The notes: generated by a model from the sequence alone, not told the origin. DNA of 64,000 bases from CAWIJJ01 sp963836405 (GCA_963836405.1 CAWIJL010000008.1:1-64000); one strand, 5' to 3'; counted from the first letter of the stretch, positions 53,222 to 62,730 are shown. A program made the numbers and translations.

Positions 53222-53878
53222 ATGATCCTGGACTGGCGGGGATCGGAAGGAGCGGCGCGACAGATCGTGCGGTTGCCGAAGGGCAACCAGAGGGACGTGC
53301 TGGAAGCGATCCGGCGCGAGGCGCTGTCGAGCGCGGAGTTAGGCGGCGTAGTGGACCTCTGGCTGCGATGCTCCGAACGCCGCCAGCAAGAGTATCTTCT
53401 GGCGCATCCTCGCGAAGCGCTCTCGCAGGCCAAGGTAGTACTCCCGGCGGTGCGCGACCCGCGGCTGAGCGAAGCCGGAAACCAGGTGTGGAAGCGTGTC
53501 GGAATGCTGCTGGATGTGCTGGGGCGCATGGAAGTGTGGCTGGCGCACCAGGGGCGCAACGCAGCTCACGAACTGGTTGCTTACGCGGGTAGGGCGATTG
53601 TAGGGGAGGACCCCCCGCGAAGGTCTGGCAGGGCCGGATACCGCAACGTCGTGGCGCTGATGGGCTCGAGCCTGTCGGACACCCAGGCTGGTCTGCTACA
53701 GAAGCATTTTCGTAAAGCGGTACTGATGCTGGACGGTGACACCGCATGAATGTCGAGGCGATTTACTTGAGGCCGGGTGTCCAGCCGGACCAACTGGCTT
53801 CAAGAGAAATAAAGGAAGCTCTGTCTGGCCATTTACGACCTGGAAGAGGCCTGGAGCGTTGAATTCAGAAAGTGCACC
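53222..53878 (+). pseudogene. Decayed IS21-associated ParB-like/TOPRIM accessory gene
   Basis: The first part (RLPKGNQRDVLEAIRREA then LSSAELGGVVDLWLRCSERR, PREALSQAK) recalls the middle of the ParB-like protein at 424-1530. The second part reads GYRNVVALMGSSLSDTQ then LLQKHFRKAVLMLDGDTA, a TOPRIM-type strand with the DGD motif, and stops at 53749; in another frame MNVEAIYLRPGVQPDQLASRE continues what would follow. A deletion has removed the part between. No istA-like gene follows. Confidence 0.5.
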
Positions 53879-53902
53879 ACTGTGGTGTACATCAACTATA
53901 AT
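53873..53902 (+). promoter_or_regulatory. Promoter with palindromic operator of the ribbon-helix-helix pair
   Basis: TGCACCACTGTGGTGTA (53873-53889) is a near-perfect palindrome, and TATAAT at 53897-53902 is a consensus -10. The ATG is 6 bp after the -10, so the transcript is probably leaderless and self-repressed. Confidence 0.55.
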
Positions 53903-53908
53903 TGATCA

Positions 53909-54217
53909 ATGCAGACTCGACGCAAACCAGCGACCAAAAGGAAGGCTGCTTCCGTACGTCAAAGCGTAACGATGCCGGCCGTCCTCGCGCGTGAAGTTCG
54001 GCGTGTGGCGAAAGAACGCAAGATTACCATGAGCCGGGCCTTGGTGACTCTTGCCGAGCGGGGCGTGGAAGCGGAAGCGGCGGCCCGGGCCAGGCTGACG
54101 GCGGCGTATGACCAGTTCATGACCGAGGGAGATCCGGCCAAAAAGAGCGAGGTTGGTGAAGATCTGATCCGAAGCATCTTCGGGAGAGCCGCGATTGCCG
54201 AAGATCCGATTCATTAA
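53909..54217 (+). CDS. Ribbon-helix-helix antitoxin-like protein
   Basis: 102 residues. SVRQSVTMPAVLAREVRRVAKERKITMSRALVTLAERGVEAE is a ribbon-helix-helix (MetJ/Arc) domain with a basic start (RRKPATKRKAA). The C-terminal helix (LTAAYDQFMTEGD) may bind a partner. The next gene overlaps its end by 23 bp. Confidence 0.75.
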   Translation: MQTRRKPATKRKAASVRQSVTMPAVLAREVRRVAKERKITMSRALVTLAERGVEAEAAARARLTAAYDQFMTEGDPAKKSEVGEDLIRSIFGRAAIAEDPIH

Positions 54218-54437
54218 CCTGCCTCGCCCATTGTGGGAACACATTCTGGAACGCGTTGCCGAGCGGGCAATCACCCTCGACGATTTGCAACGGCTGCGGG
54301 CTTGGGTGGTCACCGAACCGCAGGCGCCGGAAGGCGACTGGTACAAGGATTTTGGCTCCTTCGTGCTTTGTGGCACGGGAGAATACCCGAAGACGGTCCT
54401 CAAGAAGGGGATGAAGCCATTCGGGACGCCTCTTTAG
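54195..54437 (+). CDS. Small partner protein of the ribbon-helix-helix gene
   Basis: 80 residues from a TTG at 54195: PKIRFINLPRPLWEHILERVAERAITLDDLQRLRAWVVTEP then GDWYKDFGSFVLCGTGEYPKTVL. It looks like a compact alpha/beta protein that could be a toxin; no family is recognised. Overlap with the upstream gene implies coupling. Confidence 0.55.
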   Translation: MPKIRFINLPRPLWEHILERVAERAITLDDLQRLRAWVVTEPQAPEGDWYKDFGSFVLCGTGEYPKTVLKKGMKPFGTPL

Positions 54438-54611
54438 AAAAGTGCGGTATATAGGGGAGCGCCGCAAATCCAAATCGCGTTCAGATATGATCGGGGCTCG
54501 AAACTGCGAACTTTCGTAGAAACAATCAAAAACCGGCACGACGCACTCGCGACCGCTATGCCCCGTGGGTGAGACTCGTCCACGGCTCCAGACGCCGAGG
54601 TTCTTGAAGAG

Positions 54612-54632
54612 CCGCCTACCGCCTACCGCCTA
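54612..54632. repeat. Three 7-bp tandem repeats
   Basis: CCGCCTA occurs three times in a row in noncoding DNA. Confidence 0.8.
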
Positions 54633-54729
54633 CCGTAAGTAGAGCATTCAAGGCACCGGTCGTCCCAAAAACGGACAGTCGGCGGCCGCTCGGTTCTTCT
54701 AAGTCCCTGATAATAAGGCAGCTAAATGC

Positions 54730-54744
54730 TGGCCCAGCAAATGC
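54730..54744 (+). promoter_or_regulatory. Possible sigma-54 (-24/-12) promoter
   Basis: TGGCCCAGCAAATGC keeps the GG-N10-GC spacing of sigma-54 promoters and lies 29 bp before the start of the response regulator. The match to TGGCAC-N5-TTGC is imperfect. Confidence 0.3.
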
Positions 54745-54773
54745 CAGAAGGTTTGCGCTATCAATAGGACTGA

Positions 54774-56144
54774 ATGAAATCATCCGATTCTCGAACGCCC
54801 TGCATCCTGATCGCCGACGATCAGACCGATGTGCTGGAAGCGTTGCGCTTCCTGGTTAAGGGCGAAGGGTATTCCGCCGAGGCCGTCACGTCTCCGGGCG
54901 GGGCAATCGACGCGGTCGAATCGCGCGACTTCGACGCCGTCCTCATGGACCTGAATTACACCCGGGACACCACATCCGGCCAGGAAGGGTTGGACCTTCT
55001 GAACCGGATTCAGACGCTGGACTCGACGCTGCCGGTGATCGTGATGACCGCGTGGGGATCGGTGGAACTGGCGGTGGAGGCGATGCGGCGCGGGGCCCGC
55101 GACTTCATTCAGAAGCCGTGGGACAACGCGCGGCTGTCGGCGATCCTGAAGACGCAGATCGAACTGGGCCGGGCGTTGCGCAAAGGGCAGCGGCTGGAGG
55201 CGGAGAACCGCGCGCTGCGCGCGGAGCGCTTTCCGCAGTTGATTGCGGGGTCGGCGGCGATGCGCCCGGTGCTGGACGTGATTTCGCGCGTCGGGCCGTC
55301 GGATGCGAACGTGCTGATCACCGGCGAGAACGGCACGGGCAAGGGACTGGTGGCGCAGACGCTGCACTCGGTTTCGCTGCGCTCGACGCGCCCGCTGGTG
55401 ACGGTGAACACGGGCGGGCTGGCGGAGGGCGTGTTCGAGAGCGAGCTGTTCGGGCACGTCAAGGGCGCCTTCACGGACGCCAAGGCGGACCGGGTGGGGC
55501 GCTTTGAAATGGCCGACGGCGGAACCCTGTTTCTGGATGAGATCGGGAACATCTCGCAGGGGCTTCAGTCCAAGCTGCTGCGCACCATCGAAACGGGCGA
55601 GTTCGAGCGCGTGGGCTCGTCGAAAACCCGGCGCGTGGATGTGCGCGCTTTTTCGGCGACCAATTCGGACCTCAACGTGGCCGTGGCGGAGGGCCGCTTC
55701 CGGCAGGACCTGCTGTTCCGGTTGAACACCATCGAAATCCGGCTGCCGCCTTTGCGCGACCGGCGGGAAGACATTCCGGTGCTGGGCGCGCATTTTCTAC
55801 GCCAGCATGCCGAACATTACCGCAAGCCGCTGACCGGCTTCGACGAGGGAGCCGTCAAAGCGCTGCTGGCGCACGCCTGGCCGGGCAACGTGCGCGAACT
55901 GGACCACGCTGTGGAGCGCGCCGTGCTGATGGCGCAGGGCGACACGATTCGCGCCGTGGACCTGGGGCTCCGGACGGGCCGCGAAGGGCCGCCGCGTCTC
56001 GAGGAAATGAGCCTGGAAGACGTGGAGGCGCTGCTGATCAAGAAGGCGCTGTCGCGATTCAACGGCAACGTCAGCCACGCCGCCAACGCCCTGGGCTTGA
56101 GCCGTAGCGCGCTGTACCGCAGGCTTCAGCGCTACGGCCTTTGA
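54774..56144 (+). CDS. NtrC-family sigma-54-dependent response regulator
   Basis: Receiver domain ~10-125 (ILIADDQTDVLEALRFL, VLMDLNYTRDT, VIVMTAWGS, FIQKPWDNARL) with phospho-acceptor Asp. AAA domain: VLITGENGTGKGLVAQTLH (Walker A), ESELFGHVKGAFTDAK (GAFTDA sigma-54 loop), GGTLFLDEIGNIS (Walker B). Fis-type HTH at the end (FNGNVSHAANALGLSRSALYRRLQR). Pairs with the kinase 9 bp downstream. Confidence 0.95.
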   Translation: MKSSDSRTPCILIADDQTDVLEALRFLVKGEGYSAEAVTSPGGAIDAVESRDFDAVLMDLNYTRDTTSGQEGLDLLNRIQTLDSTLPVIVMTAWGSVELAVEAMRRGARDFIQKPWDNARLSAILKTQIELGRALRKGQRLEAENRALRAERFPQLIAGSAAMRPVLDVISRVGPSDANVLITGENGTGKGLVAQTLHSVSLRSTRPLVTVNTGGLAEGVFESELFGHVKGAFTDAKADRVGRFEMADGGTLFLDEIGNISQGLQSKLLRTIETGEFERVGSSKTRRVDVRAFSATNSDLNVAVAEGRFRQDLLFRLNTIEIRLPPLRDRREDIPVLGAHFLRQHAEHYRKPLTGFDEGAVKALLAHAWPGNVRELDHAVERAVLMAQGDTIRAVDLGLRTGREGPPRLEEMSLEDVEALLIKKALSRFNGNVSHAANALGLSRSALYRRLQRYGL

Positions 56145-56153
56145 GAATTTCCC

Positions 56154-57497
56154 GTGGACACCATCCATGAACCCGGCGAGAAAATCGCCAAGATCGGTTT
56201 CGAAGGACGCATCGTCCTGCTGGCGCTGCTGGCGGGGCTGCCGGGCTCGGCGACGGCGCTGTGGATCCTTTGGACGATGTCTTTTGAAGCCCGCACGCAG
56301 TGGACGCTGACCGTTCTGATTTTAGGAGCCTGGCTGGGGTTCGCGTTCGCGGCGCGGGAGCGTGTGGTTTTCCCGCTGCAAACGCTGTCGAACCTGCTGG
56401 GAGCGCTGCGCGAAGGGGATTTTTCGGTGCGCGGGCGGGCGCCGCGTCCGGACGATGCGCTGGGCGAGGTGATGCGCGAGATCAACACGCTGGGCCGCAC
56501 ATTGCGGGAGCAGCGGCTGGGGGCGCTGGAAGCGACGACGCTGCTGCGCACGGTGATGCGGGAAATCGACGTGGCGATCTTCGCCTTCGACGAACACCGG
56601 CGGCTGCGGCTGGTGAACCGGGCCGGAGAGCGGCTGCTGGCTGCGGCGCCGGAACGGCTGCTGGGCGAAACGGCTGAGCAGCTACAGCTTCAGGCCAGCC
56701 TGGACGGTCCGGCGCAGAGCACGATTCAGGCCGTGTTTCCGGGCGGCGCCGGAAGGTTCGGGGTGCGGCGAACGCGCATCCGCGAGCGTGGATTGCCGCT
56801 GGAACTGGTGGTGATCAGCGACCTGACCCAGGCCTTGAGCGAACAGGAATTGCAGGCGTGGCAGCGGCTGGTGCGGGTGCTGGGGCACGAGCTGAACAAC
56901 TCGCTGGCGCCGATCAAGTCGATTGCCGGAAGCCTGGTGAGCATCCTGGGACGCGAGCCGCTGCCGGACGACTGGCGGGACGACATGCGGCGGGGATTGA
57001 GCGTGATCACGTCGCGGTCGGAAAGCCTGAGCCGGTTCATTGGCGCTTATGCGCGGCTGGCCAAGCTGCCGCGTCCGCAGTTGCAGCCGTTGGACGTGGG
57101 GCCGTGCATCGGCCGCGCGGCGACGTTCGAGACCAGGCTGCCGGTTGTGATCGTCCCGGGGCCGGACCTGGTGGTGCAGGCGGATCCCGACCAGCTCGAG
57201 CAGGTGCTGATCAATCTGCTGCGCAACGCGGCGGACGCGTCGCTGACCACCAACGGCGTGGTCTCGATCGGTTGGCGTCCGGACGGTTCCATGCTGGAGA
57301 TCTGGATCAAGGACGAGGGGCCGGGCCTGTCCAGCACGGCGAACCTCTTCGTTCCATTTTTTACTACGAAGCCTGGAGGCTCCGGGATCGGGCTGGTGCT
57401 GAGCCGGCAGATTGCCGAAGGGCACGGGGGCGCGCTGATGCTGGAGAACCGCGCGGACCGGACGGGCTGCGTGGCGCGGCTGCGGCTGCCCGCTTGA
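56154..57497 (+). CDS. Membrane sensor histidine kinase
   Basis: Two N-terminal TM helices (IVLLALLAGLPGSATALWILW and LTVLILGAWLGFAFAA), HAMP-like and PAS-like segments, then the H box RVLGHELNNSLAPIKSIAGSL with the phospho-His, and N/G boxes (QVLINLLRNAADAS, IKDEGPGLS, GGSGIGLVLSRQIAEGHGG). The very short periplasmic loop suggests it senses a membrane or cytoplasmic signal. GTG 56154 is used. Confidence 0.93.
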   Translation: MDTIHEPGEKIAKIGFEGRIVLLALLAGLPGSATALWILWTMSFEARTQWTLTVLILGAWLGFAFAARERVVFPLQTLSNLLGALREGDFSVRGRAPRPDDALGEVMREINTLGRTLREQRLGALEATTLLRTVMREIDVAIFAFDEHRRLRLVNRAGERLLAAAPERLLGETAEQLQLQASLDGPAQSTIQAVFPGGAGRFGVRRTRIRERGLPLELVVISDLTQALSEQELQAWQRLVRVLGHELNNSLAPIKSIAGSLVSILGREPLPDDWRDDMRRGLSVITSRSESLSRFIGAYARLAKLPRPQLQPLDVGPCIGRAATFETRLPVVIVPGPDLVVQADPDQLEQVLINLLRNAADASLTTNGVVSIGWRPDGSMLEIWIKDEGPGLSSTANLFVPFFTTKPGGSGIGLVLSRQIAEGHGGALMLENRADRTGCVARLRLPA

Positions 57498-57539
57498 GAT
57501 CTCCCCCGTTCTCCGAACGGCCGCTACCGCTCTTTCACT

Positions 57540-57917
57540 TCACAGCCAATGCTTCTCGCTCCAGAGTTTGAATCCCGCTTCGGTGAGCTGCGCGAGATCA
57601 TCGAGCAATTCCGGTTCCGGCGGGGTTTTGAAGTTGAAACACGACTTGCCCTGCATACGTTTCTTCAACGCGGGCGTGATTCTGCTTTCGAGCGGCGGGC
57701 ACATATAGACCGGCATCAGGTGAAAGCTCGTGTACGCCTTGCCCACGCGGACGGAAGCGAAAGACATCGGTTGGCCTTTATGCTGCGGGAAGGGTGAGGC
57801 TGTTTTCGCGACCAGCCCGTAGGCAGCGGGCGTATCGATTGCGACTTTGAGGCGATCCGCGTACTTCGCGAGCACCGGCTTTAGCGAGGCGAAGGCGGAT
57901 GAATAGTCGGCGGGCAT
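57540..57917 (-). CDS. Small soluble DUF1801-like protein
   Basis: ATG 57917: AFASLKPVLAKYADRLKVAIDTPAAYGL, ASVRVGKAYTSFHLMPVYMCPPLESRITPALKKRMQGKSCFNFKT, ending LTEAGFKLWSEKHWL. The pattern is that of DUF1801/YdhG-like proteins, about 125 residues. Function unknown. Confidence 0.7.
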   Translation of the reverse strand: MPADYSSAFASLKPVLAKYADRLKVAIDTPAAYGLVAKTASPFPQHKGQPMSFASVRVGKAYTSFHLMPVYMCPPLESRITPALKKRMQGKSCFNFKTPPEPELLDDLAQLTEAGFKLWSEKHWL

Positions 57918-57968
57918 AGAGGAAAGTGTATCCCACCAGAGCCTGTGCTCCTGGGGTATTGTAGGCGT

Positions 57969-58550
57969 ATGGCTGCTACCGAATCGACGATGCTTGCGCT
58001 CGGAACGCGGGCTCCACTGTTCGAACTGCCGGATGCGATTTCGGGAAAGACGGTTTCCCTGCGCGACTTCGATAACAAGAAAGCGCTGCTGGTGATGTTT
58101 CTTTCGCCGCACTGCCCGTACGTGCAGCACCTGCAGCGAGGTCTGGCCGCGATGACCAGCGAGTACGCCGCGAAGGATGTGGCGATGGTCGCGATCAGTT
58201 CCAACGATGCGCAGCAATATCCCGACGACGCGCCCGAAGGTTTGCGCCGTATGGCGTCGGAATTAGGCTTCACCTTTCCGTTCCTGTACGACGAAGGGCA
58301 GGAGGCGGCGAAAGCTTATCGCGCCGCCTGCACGCCGGACTTTTTCGTCTTCGACGGCGACCGGCGCCTCGTTTATCGCGGGCAGTTCGACGACAGCCGG
58401 CGGCGAAACGATATTCCGGTGACCGGCACGACGTTGCGGGCGGCCATCGACGCGGTGCTGGCCGGAAAGAGTGTGGACGAGCGCCAGATCCCGAGCATCG
58501 GGTGCAACATCAAGTGGAAGCGTGGTAACGAGCCCGACTATTACAGGTAA
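57969..58550 (+). CDS. Thioredoxin-fold AhpC/TSA-like redox protein
   Basis: Peroxiredoxin/redoxin fold: LALGTRAPLFELPDAISGKTVSLRDF, LLVMFLSPHCPYVQHLQRGL with a single Cys near residue 50, VAMVAISSNDAQQYPDDAPEGLRRMASELG, DFFVFDGDRRLVYRGQFDDSR. Length 193. Likely a thiol peroxidase-like or TlpA-like cytosolic protein. Confidence 0.9.
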   Translation: MAATESTMLALGTRAPLFELPDAISGKTVSLRDFDNKKALLVMFLSPHCPYVQHLQRGLAAMTSEYAAKDVAMVAISSNDAQQYPDDAPEGLRRMASELGFTFPFLYDEGQEAAKAYRAACTPDFFVFDGDRRLVYRGQFDDSRRRNDIPVTGTTLRAAIDAVLAGKSVDERQIPSIGCNIKWKRGNEPDYYR

Positions 58551-58554
58551 TGAA

Positions 58555-59304
58555 ATGCGACTGGCGCTGCCCATCCTACTGTTCGGTTCTGTCTGGGTAT
58601 CCGCGGCGCAGCAGGACTTCGAAGTGGCCTCCGTGCGGCAGCGCGAAGGGCCGTTTCAGCGCATGTACGACGTTTCGACGTCCGGGCCGCGGTTTACGTG
58701 CGGGGCGTGCGCGGTTCCGGAACTGATCCTGTACGCATATAACCTGAAGCGGTACGAGTTGGCGTTCGCGAACCCTTCGCCGGAGCTGGAGACGCGCTAC
58801 GACATCGTGGCGAAGGCTGCGGGGGATACTCCGCGCACCAGGGAAGAATTCCGGCAGATGGTGCAAAGGCTTCTGGCCGAGCGCTTCGGACTCGCGAGCC
58901 ACCGCGAAGCGAAAGAGATGCCGGTGTATGCGCTGACGGCCGGCAAGTCCGGGCCGAAAATCAAGGAGAGCCCGCCGGATTCGCCACATCAGTGGAGCCT
59001 GGGCGTCGTCGGCCGCAATTACAAAGTGACCATGCGCAAGGTTGCGATGGAAGAAATCTGCTCGGCGATCGGCAATGCCTTTCTGGACCGTCCGATTGTG
59101 GACCAGACCGGCCTGACGGGCTTCTATGACGCCACCCTGGCGTACACTCCCCAGACGCGGGCGATCCGGGAGGGCGAGCCCGATTTGAACGATATGAGCA
59201 TCTTCATCGCGGTGCAGGAACAGCTCGGCCTCAAACTGGAGCCGACGAAAGCGACGATTCAGGTTCTGGTGGTGGACCGGGTGGCGAAGCCCTCCGCAAA
59301 CTGA
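58555..59304 (+). CDS. TIGR03435-family secreted protein
   Basis: Signal peptide MRLALPILLFGSVWVSAAQQ, then DFEVASVRQREGP, TCGACAVPELILYAYNLKRYEL, LLAERFGLASHREAKEMPVYALTAGKSGPKIKE, DRPIVDQTGLTGFYDATLAYTP and IQVLVVDRVAKPS. This is the full family pattern, of unknown function and abundant in Acidobacteria. Starts five bases after the redox gene. Confidence 0.92.
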   Translation: MRLALPILLFGSVWVSAAQQDFEVASVRQREGPFQRMYDVSTSGPRFTCGACAVPELILYAYNLKRYELAFANPSPELETRYDIVAKAAGDTPRTREEFRQMVQRLLAERFGLASHREAKEMPVYALTAGKSGPKIKESPPDSPHQWSLGVVGRNYKVTMRKVAMEEICSAIGNAFLDRPIVDQTGLTGFYDATLAYTPQTRAIREGEPDLNDMSIFIAVQEQLGLKLEPTKATIQVLVVDRVAKPSAN

Positions 59305-59307
59305 TGG

Positions 59308-59865
59308 CTACGTTTCGGCGAGCAATGCCAGGGCGACGAGCGTTTCGCCGGTAGCGGGCAGTTCGGCAAGAAGGCGTGCTTCCAGGTTTTCCGGATCGGC
59401 CTCGACCTCGCAGGCGGCAACCTCCTCGGGGGTCGCGCCTTCGAAACAGAGTTCGCAGACGGCGTAGGACCGGCCGTTGAAGCGTACGGGCGGACCGAAG
59501 GTGCGGCAGGTGATGGGGCGCGCGGCGTAGAGGTCGCAGGTTCCCGTTTCGGGATCGAGCGCGGGGCACGGTTGCTCGTCGGCGGCTCCGTCTTCTTCGA
59601 GCACACGGGCAAGGGTGTCGCCAGGGTACTCGCGCTGGATGAGCTGGACGTAGCTCCGTGCGCGTTCGAGAACCTGGGCGCGGCGCTCGGGTTCGAGGGC
59701 GGCGAGACCCTGGCGGAGGCGTTGGGCGTCGAGCGGCGTGATGGCGAACGGACCGATGCAGCAGGCGGTACACCCCGGGCGGCAGACAAGCCACGGACCC
59801 GCCTTTTGCGCGGCTTCGAGGAGCGCGGCATCCACGATTTGGATCAGTTTCCGGTCATCCTCCAT
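59308..59865 (-). CDS. YkgJ-type Cys-cluster protein
   Basis: CRPGCTACCIGPFAITPLDAQRL is the start of the YkgJ zinc/iron cluster (Cys near 28-36); then CPALDPETGTCDLYAARPITCRTFGPPVRF and ELCFEG supply the remaining Cys. About 185 residues. Divergent from the radical SAM gene with only ~20 bp between the starts, so a shared regulatory region is likely. Confidence 0.9.
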   Translation of the reverse strand: MEDDRKLIQIVDAALLEAAQKAGPWLVCRPGCTACCIGPFAITPLDAQRLRQGLAALEPERRAQVLERARSYVQLIQREYPGDTLARVLEEDGAADEQPCPALDPETGTCDLYAARPITCRTFGPPVRFNGRSYAVCELCFEGATPEEVAACEVEADPENLEARLLAELPATGETLVALALLAET

Positions 59866-59885
59866 GCTTCATGTTACTATCGCAG

Positions 59886-60894
59886 TTTGCGCAAGGTACC
59901 CCTTGTCGAATCCCTCCGGATCATCGGGCGAGGGTCGCTGAACTGGCTCGCCGAACGTCCCATTGTCGTTTCCTTCGAAGTCACGGATGCGTGCACGTGT
60001 TATTGCAAGCATTGCGACCACGGAGGTCCGCGCGACGAATCGCGCAATCTCGAGCCGTCCGATTATCGCCGCTACATGGAGGAGTTGAAACCGTGCGTGG
60101 TGCAGGTTTCGGGCGGCGAGCCGCTGATGCGCGAGGATGTGGTGGAGATTGTCCGCAACATCAAAGGCGGATCGCGGGTCCCGTACACCATCCTGGTTTC
60201 GAACTGGTCCGAGATGACCGAGGCGAAATACCTGGCCCTGCGCGACGCGGGCGTGGACCAGTTTTCGGTGAGCCTCGATTTTCCGGACGCGCGCCACGAT
60301 TCTTTCCGGGGCTACCCGGGCCTGTACAGCCACCTGGAAGCGTTGATTCCGGGCCTGGCGAAGCTGGGGCATGACGACATCGTGCTGAATAGCTGCATCA
60401 CCAGCGAAAACCTGCACGAGATCGTTCCGATTGCGGACAAGGCGCGGGAGTGGGGGGTGAACCTCTGCTACAGCGCGTACTCGGCGCGGCGGACGGGCTG
60501 CCGCGATTATTTCCTGAGTTCGAGCGAACAGATTGCCGTGCTGAACCGGGAACTGGACAAAGTGGAAGCGCGGCGCGATGCGACCAACTGGATCGTGAAC
60601 TCGCCGAGCACGCTCCAGGCCACGCGGAAGTACTTCGAAAACGGCGGGGCGCCGGGCTGCAAGGCCGGGCTGCGATTCCTGGTGGTGACGGCCCAGGGCC
60701 AGCTTCAGCCCTGCTCCATGCAGTTCCAGCGCTACCCGCTCGAAGAGCGCGCACGGATGGTGGAGGAGTTCACCCGCACCAACCAGTGCGACGAATGCTA
60801 CGTCTCCATCCGCTCTTACCTCGACAAGAGTTTCCCGCAGTTGCTATGGGAAAACGTGAGCGGATTCCTGTCGGTCAGTTCAGCCGGAAAGTGA
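59886..60894 (+). CDS. Radical SAM protein with C-terminal Cys cluster
   Basis: Radical SAM core: EVTDACTCYCKHCDHGGPRDES has CxxxCxxC. GGEPLMREDVVEIV and SVSLDFPDARHDSFRGYPG follow. The C-terminal part has GAPGCKAGLRFLVVTAQGQLQPCSMQ and TNQCDECYVSIRSY, a SPASM/twitch-like set of Cys for an extra Fe-S cluster. Upstream frame has no clear ATG; TTG at 59886 is the most plausible start. The substrate is unknown; relatives modify peptides or hopanoids. Confidence 0.85.
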
Positions 60895-61643
60895 CATTGA
60901 TCGGGCAGATCACTTCCACCGCATCGCCATTCAGCGTGGTCGGACGGTAGAGCCATTGGCGGACCGCATCCACGGCGGACTGCACCAGGAGGGGATGGCC
61001 GGAGATCACGCGCAATTCGCGGATACGGCCGTCGGTGCCGATCACTCCTTCGAGGCGGACGGTGCCGGCGACGCGCATTCGGATGGCGAGGGGCGGAAAG
61101 ACGGGGTCGACACGCCTGACCGGCTCGGCGGGATCGACCACACCGCCGACGCGCACGCGGGGCGGGGCGGCGGGTGCCTTAGGGTGCGGTTCTGGGCTCC
61201 AACGCCGCGCGCGCGGGCAAGGGAGGGGCGGGATGGGCGAAATGAGAATGCTGTCCAGGACTCCACCTGGAATGCCGCCTTCGATGCCGCCGGGAATGCC
61301 GCCGGGCGCGGCGGCGGCTGCGAAATCGGCAGGGATTATCCACCAGGATCTGCGCGCTCGCCGGAGGCCTCACCGGCGCGAACAGCACGTTGCCGCGAAA
61401 CTGACGGTTGCTCCAGGCGCGCAGCGTGCGCGGCTGTACGGAAGGGCTTGGGGGCGGAGGCGGCGGATCGGGGGCAGGGAAGACGAGGTGCGTCAGGACA
61501 GGCAGCTTCGGAGCCGCCTGCGGGAGCATCATGGGCGTGAGCGCGGCGACTGTAACCAGCAACGCTTCGCCGGCAAGACCGGCGCCGGTGCTCCACAGCC
61601 GGCCGGCGATGGGAGCGTGGGTGAGAGTGGACTGTTCGAACAT
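60875..61643 (-). CDS. TonB-family energy transducer-like protein, frameshifted
   Basis: ATG 61643 after AGGAGG gives a TM segment (GEALLVTVAALTPMML) and a Pro-rich linker (VFPAPDPPPPPPSPSVQP). At about 61333 one base must be removed to read DFAAAAAPGGIPGGIEGGIPGG and go on to VRVGGVVDPAEPVRRVDPVFPPLAIRMRVAGTVRLEGVIG, the TonB C-terminal domain, ending RQWLYRPTTLNGDAVEV. The C-terminus overlaps the convergent radical SAM gene by 20 bp. Confidence 0.8.
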
Positions 61644-61808
61644 GTGCTGCCTCCTTTTTCGATGGCGCTTTCGCCGCCAGACACACCACTCCTCCGCCGA
61701 TGGAAGGAGTGGTTGAAGCAATCAGTTGCGAAAGCGTCCGGATGTTGACATGTGGGGTCAACCTCCACCTACATAGACACCGGAGATGGATTGAAGTTCC
61801 TATGATGG

Positions 61809-62730
61809 ATGAGGACGGGGAACAGTGTGCAGTTGCCGGATGGAGTGAAGCGGCTGATTGAAGAGCGCGTGGACGCGGTGGGATTCGCGCCGGTGAAACG
61901 GGCCGCCGAAGCGATGTCGGATTCGTATCGTGCCGGCCGCCCCACGGCAGGGACGCGCGCCGACAGCCTCGCGGCCTACCTGGTGACGCGCATGCCCGCG
62001 ACGTTCGCCGCGGCGCACCGGGTGCTCGCGGAAGTGCGCGAGCGGCTGGGCGCGGTGTCGAGCGTGCTGGACGTGGGGGCGGGAAGCGGCGCGGCTTCGC
62101 TGGCGGCGCGCGCGCACTTCCCCGAGGCGGCGCTCACGATGTTGGAGCGGGATGCGGGACTCGCCGGCGCGGCGCGGACATGGCTGCCGGAGGCGGAACT
62201 GGTTTGCGCCGACGCGCGCGATGCGTTGCCGCAGCGCGACCTGGTGGTGGCGGCGTACGCTTATGGCGAGTTCGGCGGCGGCATCGAACGGCTCTGGAAA
62301 GCGGCGCGAACAGCGCTGGTGGTGATCGAGCCGGGCACGCCGGGCGGTTTCGCGGTGGTGCGGGAAGCGCGCGACGCGCTGCTGCGGCTGGGCGCGCAGA
62401 TGATCGCACCCTGTCCCGGCGCGGTGTCGTTGCCCGATGGCTGCGCCGGATTGGTGTCACTTTGCGGCGCGCGCGGAACGGTCGTCGCTGCACCGGCGCA
62501 TGAAGGGCGGGGAACTCGGCTACGAAGACGAGAAGTTCAGCTATGTGGCGGTGGCGCGCGAACCCGTGCCTGCGGCGGCGGCCCGGGTGGTGCGCCGGCC
62601 GCTGCACCGGCCCGGGCTGGTGTTGCTCGAAACATGTACGGCCTCGGGATTCGAGACGCGGCGGGTAACGAAGCGCGACCGCGAGGCATTCCGGGCGGCG
62701 CGGCAGGCCGGTTGGGGCAGCGGGCTCTAG
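61809..62730 (+). CDS. Rsm22-like rRNA methyltransferase, frameshifted
   Basis: N-terminal LPDGVKRLIEERVDAVGF, then SVLDVGAGSGAASLAARAHFPEAALTMLERD (SAM motif I), LPQRDLVVAAYAYGEFG and LVVIEPGTPGGFAVVREARDALL; Rsm22 Cys motif IAPCPG. The frame breaks between about 62410 and 62430; after it PMAAPDWCHFAARAERSSLHRRMKGGELGYEDEKFSYVAVAR matches the Rsm22 end, with stop at 62730. Without correction the frame runs to 62930 over the PadR gene. Confidence 0.85.

Larger units (their letters stand above)
54438..54773. other. Intergenic region upstream of the NtrC-type regulator
   Basis: About 335 bp with no supported gene. It contains a 7-bp triple repeat and a possible sigma-54 promoter, annotated separately. 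Confidence 0.6.

Noticed and set aside
54780..55793. A 337-codon reverse open frame opposite the NtrC-type regulator
   Set aside because: Arg/Gln/His-rich antisense shadow of a gene with all expected motifs.
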